A stretch of 64,000 bases of DNA from Gymnopus androsaceus JB14 (lineage: Eukaryota; Basidiomycota; Agaricomycetes; Agaricales; Omphalotaceae). Shown in pieces: positions 23,338-34,637 of the stretch (within the stretch, counting starts at the first letter, position 1; the number at the start of each line of letters is the position of its first letter). The DNA lies in contig ML769397.1 of assembly GCA_009733575.1 (NCBI GenBank), forward strand, positions 62,001 through 126,000, in the 5' to 3' direction. Below the pieces are notes generated by a model. That model saw nothing but the letters and a program-made list of their open reading frames with translations. It had not been told where the DNA came from and ran no database searches. The position numbers and the translations under genes are program-made.

Positions 23338-23890
23338 ATGTCTGAAGAAATTTATGTACGTTTCTTTTTGTTTTCGTTGCTTGAGTTCTTCACTAACGTC
23401 CATTACTCTTTTTTCTCAAACCCTTCAAATCTTATTGAACGCAGCCCGGTGACATTGTTGCTGTCAACCATGGCCTAGCAGGCAGACAAGAGGGCCTCGT
23501 TATTGGGTCCCACATTGACTATGCTGTACGTCGTTCTTTTTCATTGAGTCTCCATCAGAATCTCATGCTGCGACTTTGTTCCCTTCTTAGGGTCGCCAGA
23601 TTCTAGAAGTCCAGCTGGATAGCGATGTGGTACACCATGCTTGGTGAGTATTGAACCTTTGCTTGTTTGCTAGCAGCATCTGACTTTTTTTTCTTTTCGA
23701 TTCGTTCCCTCGTCCTCCCTCGTCCTTTCTGCACTTCCCTCTCTTCCTCCTGCATCCTAATCGACCTCCCAGGTACCCGACGGTGACCCGAGTCAAGCGT
23801 GTGGTGTCCTACCAACGCGCAAACCAAGTCCCTCTCATTGGCAGCAGTACTCCGAGGTCTAGGACTGTGGAGAGGAGAATATACTGGTAG
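23338..23890 (+). CDS. Small SH3/Tudor-like protein, copy A
   Basis: Four exons: 23338-23355, 23445-23525, 23591-23643, 23773-23890, all GT-AG with matching phases. The product is about 99 residues: MSEEIY, then PGDIVAVNHGLAGRQEGLV, IGSHIDYAGRQILEVQLD, VVHHAWYPTVTRVKRVV, and a basic tail ending ERRIYW. The GDIVAV…G…EG.V…Q.L.V.LD pattern looks like a small five-strand beta barrel (SH3, KOW or Tudor type), which would suit nucleic-acid or protein binding. This is structural inference, not a family match. Copy B encodes the same protein, so both may be expressed. Confidence 0.65.
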
Positions 23891-24217
23891 TTCCCTTGTG
23901 CTCGTTGCCAATAACATTCGAATTGGAGGCTCTCGACAAACTACGAATCAGTTATTATTGTTTCTGTTCTGTTCTTTTTCTTTATCTTGGACCGTGCGCC
24001 TCAGAGGACTCAGGCTTTGATGTATGTATACTAAGTATGTAGGTACGAATGCAGGACTCGCACACGGACGTGCTTTTGCCCCTTGACATCGAATTTTGAG
24101 CTCAATGGATACTCTTCAGACAACTCGACGGTAGAGCAGACTGCTCGCAGGTATGTACCCACAGGGACGGTGGCAGCAAGCAAGCAAGTAGGAAGATGGA
24201 TGTTCGAAAGCTTTCAA

Positions 24218-24932
24218 GATAGAGTAGGTCACGTATGTATTCTTTAGCTTTCAGATATGTAGCTGAGCGTCTTAAATAGTATCTCTGGTGTCGATGCGGG
24301 TGCTACTACTTTAAACCCTCACTTACGCTTCTACTTTCTCTTCGAAAGCCTTTACGTTCCTGAAAGGTGCTAAAGCAGGGTGTCCCAGACAGTCAGCATA
24401 ACTGCCGTGCATCAAATAGGCGTAACCCCGAGCCAGTGATCCAATTGGATGGCAAGTCTAGTTTTGGAGGGGACGATTCGATCTTAAGAACAAGTTCTAT
24501 TCGAAATCTCTTTTATGACTATGATATTGTAAGTACCTTTGACTATGTAGCCTCAGAAGTTATTTTACATTAGTATCAAGATTTACAACTAAACCAATCA
24601 ACTCAGTTATCTCTGTAAAGTCCTCTTCCTCAATATAGGGAGACTAGTACTATAATCGGAGCAGTCCAGCATGGTCATTGGTATCCGAGTCGAACACCTG
24701 TCCCTCTTTTTCATCTGGCCACCACGGCGAAAGGACCATAGGTGTCAAGTCCGTCTTGAAGTCCGTGTGCAACTTCTGGAAACATGTCATATCCAGAGCA
24801 AGGTCATTCAAATCCTCGCCATGCTATTCAAAGTAAGCGAGATAAGATGCTCACATCGCTGCCATGAATACAGTGTCATGAGCGGAGATATCAAGCAATT
24901 TTAAAGTAGAGAAATGGAGAACCATTCATCAG
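24218..24932 (+). repeat. Dispersed repeat R (second copy 42394-44056)
   Basis: Begins GATAGAGTAGGTCAC and continues through GCCCAGACAGTCAGCAT-like and GCAGTCCAGCATGGTCAT blocks. The copy at 42394-44056 has the same order of blocks but is split by a TIR element and by about 275 bp of extra sequence. The second copy has TG or CA at many positions where this one has CG. Confidence 0.75.
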
Positions 24933-24944
24933 CAAAACCTGTAT

Positions 24945-25067
24945 GTACTCCAGAGTGCTCCAGAGCTCTGCAGAGCTCCCAGAGCTTCTGGAGCAGCCAG
25001 AGCAAGGATAAACATTTATGTTCTCCAGAGTGCTCTGGAGTGCTCTGGCACTCTCTGGAGACCACCC
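24945..25067. repeat. Palindromic CTCCAGAGC array
   Basis: Many head-to-head CTCCAGAG and CTCTGGAG units in both orientations. A second, shorter block of the same motif sits at 25606-25652, just before duplication arm B. Both strands read similar ORFs because of the symmetry. The array may be the remnant ends of an inserted element. Confidence 0.7.
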
Positions 25068-25649
25068 ATCATTCAACACAACAAACTTTTGAGCCCCATT
25101 TAATTTTAATTGAGAAATTTCACATGGTAACCAGGCAATAATAATAGCAAGTTCATATGCATCATTTATTGTATGAGCGCGTGCGCCGTCAACATAAGTA
25201 CTACTACTACTACTAAGTGGCTAGTCAATGATTCACAATTTCTGTTTCCCCCGTCTCTCACTCTCTAAATCTGCTTCTGCCTCCACAACCTTTGGACATT
25301 ACTAAATATTAGTCAATTGATGCTGAAAATAAATAAGAACTTACCAAGAGAGGAAATATATGTGGACCAAGTTGCGACACTGGAAGGAAGTAAGAAAAAA
25401 AGTACAAGTTCAATGTTCAGCTTGGAGTTGAACAGCGGCGCCTTTTATACAACATTCTGGCAGTTTCCCACATATATATTGCCAGTTGTCAGTTATAGGA
25501 TATAAAAGGAAGGTGTTGTAACATGTTGCAACGCCTTCCTTTTACGTTACTTGCCAGACATTCTGTGACAGCTGGCAATCAATTCCATCAGCGCCTACAG
25601 CTTCAGAGCGGCCAGAGCAGTCAGAGCACTCCAGAGCACTCCAGAGCAT
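25068..25649. other. Spacer between duplication arms, with hairpins
   Basis: No gene. It contains an ACT microsatellite near 25198-25215 and a hairpin with 15-nt arms at 25504-25518 and 25529-25543 (AAAAGGAAGGTGTTG with one mismatch). An outer TTGCCAG/CTGGCAA pair lies near 25481 and 25580. Confidence 0.55.
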
Positions 25650-27537
25650 CTTGAATTCAATGTCAGGCGTTCCTCCGGACAAGTATGTGCTAGATCAATG
25701 GATACTCAACCAGTCATTTTCACTATACTCGTTCGCCCGGACGCAGTTCTTTACTTCCCAGTAAATCTCGCAAAACTGCGACAGGATTACGCATGGGTCG
25801 TCTCTCTTCTTACACGATGCTGATTGATTTGTTTTTTTTTGCGCAGGCCCTCGATCGCGAGGATTATGGCCAACTGTCATTAGATGAAGGGTGAAAGCAG
25901 TACACAGCCTGCAGGGCACCTCTCCTCTGATAAAGAAGCACTTCCAACACTGGAAGTAAGCCTGACCTCAATAGAGTTCCGAGTCAATAAGTCCGACTGT
26001 GATATGTTTTACTCCTCGTGGATACGGTTCGTTCCCTCAACGTTCCCTGGAATTTTTAGATATTTTCGGGTCCTCTACCGTCCTGAATCCGTCTAATCTT
26101 CTCGCCTCATCATTCCGTTACAGCAAGGCTTCCACGTGTACTGTACTTGTAAATTTTAGTTCCGCGCTCGATCATTGTGGGCGTCTTAGCGTCTAAAACC
26201 CATTCTTGAATAAGATGCTTCTGAAAGTAGTCGGACTCAACCAGTATGTACGACCTTGAATGAGAATGCCAAGGTGGAGTGAGATTTATGACGCCTCCAG
26301 CACTTTTGCGCATGGATGATGGCGACCTGAAATGAATTTTTACGATATGCCTCGAGGCAAGCCTCGCGAGTTAGGGCCGCGAGAACAATGAACAATAAAC
26401 GTCATCTAATCTATAAAAGCCTTTGTGCTTTTCGACCCGTACCACCATCATCAAGACTTTTTTCTCCTTCTTTTTTCCTTCACCGCTATCGCTATCGGCG
26501 GCGACCTATCTCCAGTGCAATCTTATTTCTCTGCGTCATCTACTCCCACTCTCACACATTTTTCTCACTACTCGGCGCCGTCCTCGTCATACGATACGTT
26601 TGCGAAGGACTTTGAAGAAGAAAGAAACCTTTTGATTACAACGAAAGAGAGAAGAAGACATGTCTGAAGAAATTTATGTACGTTTCTTTTTGTTTTCGTT
26701 GCTTGAGTTCTTCACTCACGTCGTCCATTATTCTTTTTTTTTCTCAAACCCTTCAATCAAATCTTATTGAACGCAGCCCGGTGACATTGTTGCGGTCAAC
26801 CATGGCCTAGCAGGCAGACAAGAGGGCCTCGTTATTGGGTCCCACATTGACTATGCTGTACGTCGTTCTTTTTCATTGAGTCTCCATCAGAATCTCATGC
26901 TGCGACTTTGTTCCCTTCTTAGGGTCGCCAGATTCTAGAAGTCCAGCTCGATAGCGATGTGGTACACCATGCTTGGTGAGTATTGAACCTTTGCTTGTTT
27001 GCTAGCAGCATCTGACTTTTTTTTTCTTTTCGATTCGTTCCCTCGTCCTCCCTCGTCCTTTCTGCACTTCCCTCTCTTCCTCCTGCATCCTAATCGACCT
27101 CCCAGGTACCCGACGGTGACCCGAGTCAAGCGTGTGGTGTCATACCAACGCGCAAACCAAGTCCCTCTCATTGGGAGCAGTACTCCGAGGTCTAGGACTG
27201 TGGAGAGGAGAATATACTGGTAGTTCCTTTGTGCTCGTTGCCAATGACATTCGAATTGGAGGCTCTTGACAAACTGCGAATCAGTTATTATTTTTTCTGT
27301 TCTCTGTTTTTCTTTATCTTGGACCGTGCGCCTCAGAGGACTCAGGCTTTGATGTATGTATACTAAGTATGTAGGTACGAATGCAGGACTCGCACACGGA
27401 CGTGTTGTTGCAGCTTGATATTGAATTTTGAGCTCATCAGATGCTCTTCAGACTTGACGGTAGAGCAGACTACTTGGAGGTATATTCGAAAGCCTTCAAG
27501 ATAGAGTAGGTCACGTATGTACTCTTAGCTTTCAGAT
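25650..27537 (+). repeat. Segmental direct duplication, arm B
   Basis: Second arm of the 1.9-kb duplication (arm A 22341-24255), same orientation. Divergence is concentrated in non-coding parts and at the 3' end. Confidence 0.9.
26660..27223 (+). CDS. Small SH3/Tudor-like protein, copy B
   Basis: Exons 26660-26677, 26777-26857, 26923-26975, 27106-27223; exon lengths 18, 81, 53 and 118 nt are identical to copy A. The predicted protein appears identical to that of copy A: exon differences are synonymous, while introns carry indels (for example longer T runs). Preserved coding sequence alongside drifting introns suggests selection on both copies or a very recent duplication or conversion. Confidence 0.65.
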
Positions 27538-27634
27538 TCGACTCGAAGAGGTATTTCTTGGTCATTAATCAAGTTGCTTGGCACTAATCAAACTCAGGTT
27601 TCTTTGAACGTTAGATTATCGCCGGAACATTACA

Positions 27635-28475
27635 TTGGTGGACACACTGGGAGCCTTTGTATTAGTTTACTTAGTGCCACCCCACAATCTTTCTTCATCG
27701 TTCTCCATCCATAATCGGTTCAAATCTCTCAAACACTATTGTTCAGAACCAAGGAGATCCCCACACAACAGTCCCGCTGATACTACCGAAAACAGTCTGA
27801 AAGAGTATGAGGCAACTGGATTCGATTTGACATCACTTCAACCTCTCGGTAAAGCCCCTCTTGGTGGAGGCATTCCTACTTATATTCTTGGACCTCGAGA
27901 TAAAATTGAGGAATTCATGAACCTACATCCATCTTTTGGGCCAATTTACAAGATCTCCGACCAAGAGACACAAGAACGACGTGAAATCGCTTTGAATTAT
28001 TCACGAGGGAACTTGATCTGTTGGACCGTTTGATTTGCCAAACATTGGGGGGAGAGTAATGTGGTCTGGACGCTGAAGGGGAAGAGGTCAAATGCATGTC
28101 TATTCTTTTGGTCTCAAACACTTTACACAGCTTGATAGTGTCCTTCGTTGGCTCTTAGATGCTGTGTCGCCGTCATTTAGGCTCACTGGCAAGAAGCTCC
28201 CTTCACTTCCCTCTTGGGGAGATATTGGTGATGTAGGAACCAATTTTCTCTTGGAAAACGATTTGGAAAGAATCGGGAATGCGGGCCCGAGGCACTAGAG
28301 CGCAACTAGAGCGAATCAAAATTGCAATCTCGGACCGACTACATAAAAAGGTCAAAAGCAAATGTGGGTACTTTTCGTTCGCAACATTGACTGCGTATTT
28401 CGTTTTGAAGAATTTACACCGTTGGATTTGGAGACTATGAAAATGGATATCCCTTCGCTTTATACTAAACAACAT
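27635..28475 (+). pseudogene. Unrecognised gene remnant
   Basis: Frame 27635-28033 (MVDTLGAFVLVYLV…) contains plausible protein text such as LGGGIPTYILGPRDKIEEF and SFGPIYKISDQETQERREI. It then stops, and other frames continue (WLLDAVSPSFRLTGKKLPSL near 28150; RAQLERIKIAISDRLHKK near 28300). I could not join the pieces by splicing and recognise no family. Probably a broken gene. Confidence 0.25.
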
Positions 28476-28530
28476 TAAAGAACTATGCTATTTATGAGGA
28501 TGTCGATATTTTCGTCTCCACCTCTCGAGC

Positions 28531-30097
28531 TCAAGTGTGCTCGATATCGATGACATATTCCACATGAAGTTCGGTTGCTGGCACTAGTGGCGGTGGTTCT
28601 TCCCTGTGCGTCGAAGTAAATGGGAACTTCTTATTGCGCTTTCGCCAGAACATCCAAACCTCGAGAAGATCCTATATTAATCGTAATCAGACGCTTTCAC
28701 TGTACAGCACTTTCACTAACTTTATGACTGCCAAAGATGAGGACTGCGGCAACAGGGACTGTAATATGCATAGTGTTAATAGAAAGGAAGTTATAGCGCA
28801 TTAGGAGAGCTTACTGATTGCCAAAATGATATCCAGCTCGAGGAGAGCGGTATCTGAACCGTGACTACTGCCAGCGGATGTGAAGAAGAGTACCGCAATG
28901 CTATTATGCCCGGTTAGCACCGAATCGCACCGAGTAACAGATATTCACTGACATCACAGCAACCAATCCAAAAAGCGTAAAGGCAGACACCCGAGCAAAC
29001 ATCGACGCAAAGTTGCCTGAGCGTAACATTGACCAGTGTTTCCGGAAATGCAGGGCTATGGTGACTGAGTAGAGTATGGCCTTAATATTAGGGAAACTTT
29101 GATGAACTGAGTTCTTACTATTTAGAACCACAATTGAAATCGCCAGTATTACAACGAGAGCCGAAGTGACCTGTCCACTGTCGAAAGAATGAGCCGTAAA
29201 TAGCTTTCTTAGAAGCGTAGACGCACGGTGCATGTGTATGCGTCTCCAAGCTGCAATATGAGACAGAAGAGAATTTGGCGTCTGGGATGGTAAGGCTTAT
29301 CTATGGAATTGGTTAAATCTTAATTAATGGGCGGATTACTCGTCCCAACTCACGACCGTCGATTCTAGAATCAAGGCAATGAAGATAACGTATGGCATAA
29401 TTAAGAGCTGAAAGCATATACGTCAAAAGTTGTAACAATAACAATTGAAATTCACACTGACTACGATTCGCCAATAACGCTCTCCTCTAATAGTTTGACC
29501 AGAGAGAGTTTTCTTGACGTTGAACCAAAGCTAAGAATGGCGATCAGAAAGGGATATTCAGAGTATCTGGATCTGTGACAAGCTTACCTGAATAACCAGT
29601 CCCAAAGCAGTAGCGCAGGCACTAAATCGAACCCGTCAGTGTATTTCTCGCTTTCCAACAGCACAAAAAATCACAGTGGAGATACGGCGTAAGTCAACGA
29701 CGACTGAAGTACGCACAGAGGGAGATCGGGTTCGGAATCATAAGCTTGACCAGCAAAGAATAAAAGTAAATAAGATGTGCAAAATACCACCCTAAGTAAA
29801 GATGAAGAGGTGTCGTTAGTAGGTCGTTAAGTGACGAAACAAAGGCGAATTATTTTACCACGAAAACATAAAACTCCACCAAGGAGCTTGCCTTGGTACT
29901 GAAGAAAAACGAGCGGAGATCAGGCAGAGTACAGATCCAATGAGTCCTAGAAGTTGTAGGACGTTGAAGGCGTTCAGGAGAGGACCAAAACCCTCCACAA
30001 CTGCAAACAAAACATATTAGATCCACTGTCAAGAACATCCTCTTGAAGGAGTCGCACCTTCGTTCGAAGGATCAACGTCAGTCAAAGTTTGAACCAT
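28531..30097 (-). CDS. Seven-TM receptor-like membrane protein 1
   Basis: ATG 30097 (exon 30058-30097, MVQTLTDVDPSNE), then 29859-30000 (TM1, FNVLQLLGLIGSVLCLISAR, ending PWWSFMFSW). The next exon begins at 29791 (FCTSYLLLFFAGQ; LCVLQSSLTYAVSPL). Short exons follow, reading ACATALGLVIQ|LWFNVKKTLSG, LLIMPYVIFIALILE, a loop, ALVVILAISIVVLN, FARVSAFTLFGLVAVMS and a cytosolic tail DLLEVWMFWRKRNKKF ending ...VIDIEHT. The motif order (C-x-x-Q-x-x-L-x-Y-A then short exon then LWF) recurs in two other genes of the window, at 33287-34637 and 50480-51949. It resembles the large Agaricomycete-specific GPCR-like families; the ligand is unknown. Some middle exon boundaries are approximate. Confidence 0.65.
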
Positions 30098-30440
30098 AAC
30101 CCTCTTTTCTCTTGAGGAAAGGGATTAGAAAGGGAAACTTGAAGGAAGAAAGCAGATGATGGAGAGAGAGAGTGATACATCTCGCCGCATTCTTAAGTGG
30201 ATATGGGTTGAAAGCTTAGTTGATGGAACTGTTGAATGCGACCAGAATACGACGATCAACAATTCGTACTGGCTATGTACATGTTGGTCTACTGACAATA
30301 CAGGAACCAAAGAAGCCAATAGGAAGGAAGGAAGATTTTAAAGTTATACGGTCCAAGATCTTGCCAAGATCTGAACACCGGAGGCTCCAAGATGCGGAAC
30401 ATCTTCGGTGAAGGAAGTCGGAAAGAAAGCCCGTAGAGGT

Positions 30441-30950
30441 TAAAATTCAGCTCCATCACCACAATCGGACGCTTGACGAGGTAAAGACTACAGCGTAAGA
30501 AACCGGAGTCGTTCTTAGGAGCGTCCAAATTGCCTCACAGAGGTTGCGGTATAACATGAGATGCCCTAGGTCACTATCGAGAGTTCGTATAATTGTGCTC
30601 CGGTCACCAAGCTAGAAGGCGCAGTCGGAGCGGCAAGCGACTCGGATGCTTTACTGAGGTGTATCTCCAACAACCGATTTAGGAACTGGCCATAGGAAGC
30701 TTAAAACTCAATTCCACCTCCAAATTCGGACGCTTGACGAGGTAAAGACTACAGCGTAAGAAATCTGAGTCGTTCTTAGGAGCGTCCAAATTGCCTCACA
30801 GAGGTTGCGGTATAATACGAGATGCCCTAGGCCTCTTTCGAGAGTTCTCATAATTGTGCTCCGAGTCACCAAGCTAGAAGGCGCAGTCAGACCGGCAAGC
30901 GAACGTGCTTCACTGCATCTCCAACAACCGATCTAGGGAGTGGCCATGCG
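30441..30950. repeat. Tandem direct duplication, about 255-bp unit
   Basis: Unit 1 (about 30441-30697) and unit 2 (about 30702-30950) share CGGACGCTTGACGAGGTAAA, TTGCCTCACAGAGGTTGCGG and CACCAAGCTAGAAGGCGCAG in order, at about 90% identity. It lies in the divergent promoter interval between 7TM gene 1 (-) and the BtaA-type gene (+). Confidence 0.85.
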
Positions 30951-31103
30951 AGAGATTATTGACATCAGAGCCAGAACTCGTATGCAGGAAAAATCACATA
31001 TCATAAGGCCCTCTCAACTCCCTTTCCCTATCGTGATATGTACCCTTGATTCTGCATACTCTTGGTCAGAGCTCTGGATATCACCAGGTCCACGCAGGTA
31101 TTT

Positions 31104-32888
31104 ATGGTTCATATTGCTTGCTTTTCACTGCTCTTTTACTGGTTAAAACCGGGCCAATTCGGTGCTCTCAGCGCAGCCTGCACTATGACTATTGCTCAAA
31201 CTTGTCGAAGTCTACTTGGTAACTCAAACGAAGAGAAAGTAGATGATGCCTCTCTGTCAAGTAACTCGGTATGCACTCTTTTCTGTGTGGTACTCATTGA
31301 ACTTAGTCATTTTGAGCCATGGCGCTTGCCTTACAGCTTGGATCCCTACCAAAAGGAATTGAAGACTTTTATCTACTCATTCACCTGGGTAAGCTACCCT
31401 TACCACCCCAACCCCTTCCCATCCTTTTTTTTTTCATCCTATTGAACGTGTTTTTTGATCGTAGGAGGATCCTGAGGTTGACATGCAGCATCTTGATCTT
31501 AGTCCCTCCGACTCAATGTTTGTCATTACCTCCGCTGGGGACAATCCCCTACACTACTCCATTTCTTCATCACCTCAAAACGTACGCTGCTTTCTGTCCA
31601 ATATCTGCTCAATTTTGAAAAAAATTAGATACATTGCGTCGATATGAATCCTTGGTAAGACACATTTTCCAAAAATTCAAATATTAGTCGACTTCAATTT
31701 AATTTTGCGTCTAGTCAAGGCCATCTTCTGGAGCTCAAGCTGGCCGCAATAAAAAGCCTCGAATTCTCGGACTTTTTTGCCCTTTTTGGTCGAGGATATC
31801 ATCCTCATTTCCGCAAACTACTAGACACCAAGATCCGATACCATCTTTCACGCAGTGCTTACAGGTTTTGGACCCATAACACCGCCTCGTTTTCCTCCTC
31901 CCTCTACGAGCATGGCTATAGTGGATGGGCACTGCGGCTCGCTCGATTTTTATTTAGGCTAGCAGGCGTTCGCGAGGACGTCGAACGTTTGTGCAACTGT
32001 GACTCACTGGAGGAGCAAGTAAGTATATGGCGCTCAAAACTGCGATCAATTTGGTTGAATCCTGTTGTGGTGGCATTATTGCAAAGCCCTGTATTCTGTT
32101 GGAGTGCGTTGGGAGTTCCTCTGAACCAAAGGAAAATGCTACTCGACGAAGGTATGCTTATAGTACCTCTTCGTGTTCTAACTATAACACTCACCTACGC
32201 ACCTAGGTGGAGTGTATCAATATGTTTGCGACACTCTAGAGCCAGTTCTCTCAACATATCTACTGAAATCATATAATTACTTCTATCTATTGGTAAGTGG
32301 CTTCCATGAGCTTGTCCTTCCCTTATTCATCCAAAAATTATCTGTAGTGTCTTCTTGGTCATTATACACCAGAGTGCTGTCCGTCCTATCTCACCCGTGA
32401 GGGTTTCAACAAACTCAAAGCCAACAACTCTGCCTGCCTGAATTCTTTCCAATTACACACGAACTCTATCATCAAGTGAGTACTAGTCCCTTGTTCCTGC
32501 TCTTGCTAGATTTGATTCCCAGCGTTCTGCGTGGTTTACCCTCCTCATCGCTGACCCGTGCACTGGTCATGGATCATCTGGATTGGTATGACCCCGATTC
32601 AAGCCAAGCCAAAGACGAAATCGTCGAGTTATTTAGAGCGATTGCTCCAAGCGGCCTTGTTTTCTGGCGTTCTGCTTCCCGATGTCCATGGTATAATGGC
32701 CTATTTGTCGAGACTGGCTTCCACGTTGAGGCAGTAGGTGTTCGCAAGCAGGGATCCGACATTGCTCTTGATCGCGTTAATATGTGAGCTTGCATCCATT
32801 TCTTTTTTCTTCATGTGTGATGTTTACCATTTGTTGCAGGTATGCTTCGTTCTGGAAGGCTACAAAGCCTGCCGAGTATGATTTGTAG
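31104..32888 (+). CDS. BtaA-type (DUF3419) betaine-lipid synthase domain protein
   Basis: First exon 31104-31388, second from 31465; further introns near 31580-31628, 31655-31713, 32152-32207, 32292-32346, 32476-32518 and 32785-32839. ATG 31104 begins MVHIACFSLLFYWLKPGQ (membrane segment). The DUF3419 domain is clear: DPEVDMQHLDLSPSDSMFVI, TSAGDNPLHY, HCVDMNPCQGHLLELKLAA, LFGRGYHPHFRKLLD, and LVMDHLDWYD near the end. BtaA transfers the 3-amino-3-carboxypropyl group of AdoMet to diacylglycerol, the first step to the betaine lipid DGTS. Fungal Bta1 proteins usually also carry a BtaB N-methyltransferase domain; I see none here, so this may be a single-domain paralogue. The frame is intact throughout. 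A decayed copy of its middle part lies at 54282-54640. Confidence 0.85.
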
Positions 32889-33286
32889 GACGAAACGAGG
32901 GCGTTAAGGAGAGGGTGATCACCCGAATATGTATTATATGTGAATAACCTTGTTTAAATATTGCTTTTTGAATGTTTATTTTCGGCTAGTGAACTCAATC
33001 ATAAGAATCCAAGCGCCGCTATCCTCCAATTGGAGTCCCGATCGCCGGTGAAGTAATAGTATACATGTTATATACTCTATCGACATGACTATGAGGCCAA
33101 CAAATAGATAGACCTAGTCTATGGGCGGCAAAAACTTCGCCAGAATAAACTAAATACATGATTAACTGATGCATCGACTTCGACAATATCATACAAAGTC
33201 CCACCACGCAAGAAAAGAAGGTAAGAAAGAAAGGTTACTAGTACAAAAGTGCTGCTCAGGCCCAGCCACGTTGATAATACTCTGTC

Positions 33287-34637
33287 CTAGACACTTTGCT
33301 CGACTTTCACTTCGACATGAACTTGAGGAGAGCCAAACTTGTGATTATTCCAAAACATCCAAGCACGAATGATAGACTTTAAAGTAAATCGCAAATGAGC
33401 TGCGGCAAAGAGAACATAAATGTTTCCTGACCATGTTTAGAGCTAGAACAACGACGATGTTAGACACTGTCAAATGTTCAGATCATATAAATAAGACAAA
33501 GAGGGGATCTCACAAAGAGCGCTGTACAAAACAAAATTATCATAATTTTTCAAACTTTGGTCGCGAAGCAGATAAACAGCGCAAGTACTGTCCGGAGATA
33601 TTCAATGGCGGGCTTCATGGAGAGAAACAGGGTGCTTACGCCACTGAGAGGATTGAAAGGAGACTGAAACCTGCCAGGCGAACCATGACCCGAGACTATA
33701 CCGTTTGACTTGTGGTAGTATTCATCCTTGTTTTTCCAGTGTCGGTAAAGAAGCTTGCCCGACTTGGCTATGAAAGGAGACGCTCGATTTTGGTTGGGGT
33801 GCGAGTGAGATCTGTACGTACATTCGAAAGTAACAGCAATAGTAGCAAATGCTATGCTGAATAAGCTCATAGCATAAACCCTTGAATATAATTGAATTAG
33901 TACATAGCTAGAAATCCGACCGGAGCACTTTCCATACCCTATATACTTTGTAAAATGACAGTAGAACTGATCACGTTGAACAATTTGAGGATTAAGAATG
34001 CCAATCTACGAAAAGGACACCGCTATCAGAATGAAACACTTCCTTTCGCAGGCTCACTCACTACAAGCAATACGATCGTCACTAGGATGAACAAAATGAC
34101 TGTTGATAAAAGAAGCTACATGGCTCACTTCATCAGAATCTTCGAATCGACTGCTACAAAGTAAATTTACCCATTTGCTCTTGTGGCTGATTTTTCCGGT
34201 GTATTGCTTTACATAGTATAGGACCGTCAGATGGAACCGGTTAGACGGATTGAGGGCGGATAGAGATGGATCGAAGTTGTAATCAAACCTGGAGCGCGAA
34301 TGCACAAGTTGAGGCCATCAGCCTTAATATCGATTAGACCTTCAGTGCGGTACAAGGTACAACCAAAAAGAGAGACTTACCAGATTGGACTGGCATAAAT
34401 TAGTGCACCTTGGATGAGACAAAGCGCAAAGTCAGGCTCAGGCCCAGATTGGCGTTGAGCCATAGCCAGAAGCAACATAGAAAAAGAACAGACAGCGCTG
34501 CCGCATAAAACCAGATACCAGGTGGGTAATCGTTGGATGGAGGGAGATACAACTGCAGTGATGATTATCACAAGGGCGCCAGCCAATCCAACAGCTTCGA
34601 TGACATTAAAGGCGACGAGTAGCATGTTATCGGTCAT
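33287..34637 (-). CDS. Seven-TM receptor-like membrane protein 2
   Basis: ATG 34637 (MTDNMLLVAFNVIEAVGLAG), first exon 34381-34637 ending CLIQGALIYASPI. Mini-exon 34289-34322 encodes LMASTCAFALQ, the same position as ACATALGLVIQ in gene 1. Later exons read TGKISHKSKW, LLLSTVILFILVTIVLLV, GILNPQIVQRDQFYCHFT (extracellular loop with Cys) and FSIAFATIAVTFECMY-like. The tail WMFWNNHKFGSPQVHVEV stops at 33287. Exon layout and motif order match 7TM genes 1 and 3. Likely plasma-membrane receptor-like; ligand and signalling partner unknown. The start is the ATG that places TM1 at residue 6; an upstream ATG at 34754 would add a hydrophobic leader. Confidence 0.62.

Larger units (their letters stand above)
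22341..24255 (+). repeat. Segmental direct duplication, arm A
   Basis: Near-identical to 25650-27537 over about 1.9 kb, with small indels (e.g. GGATACAGTTCGTTCCC versus an 11-bp longer form). It includes a complete small gene and its upstream region. Confidence 0.9.

Noticed and set aside
30441..30950. Possible duplicated tRNA or small RNA gene
   Set aside because: No acceptable A and B box spacing and no cloverleaf could be drawn from the shared unit.
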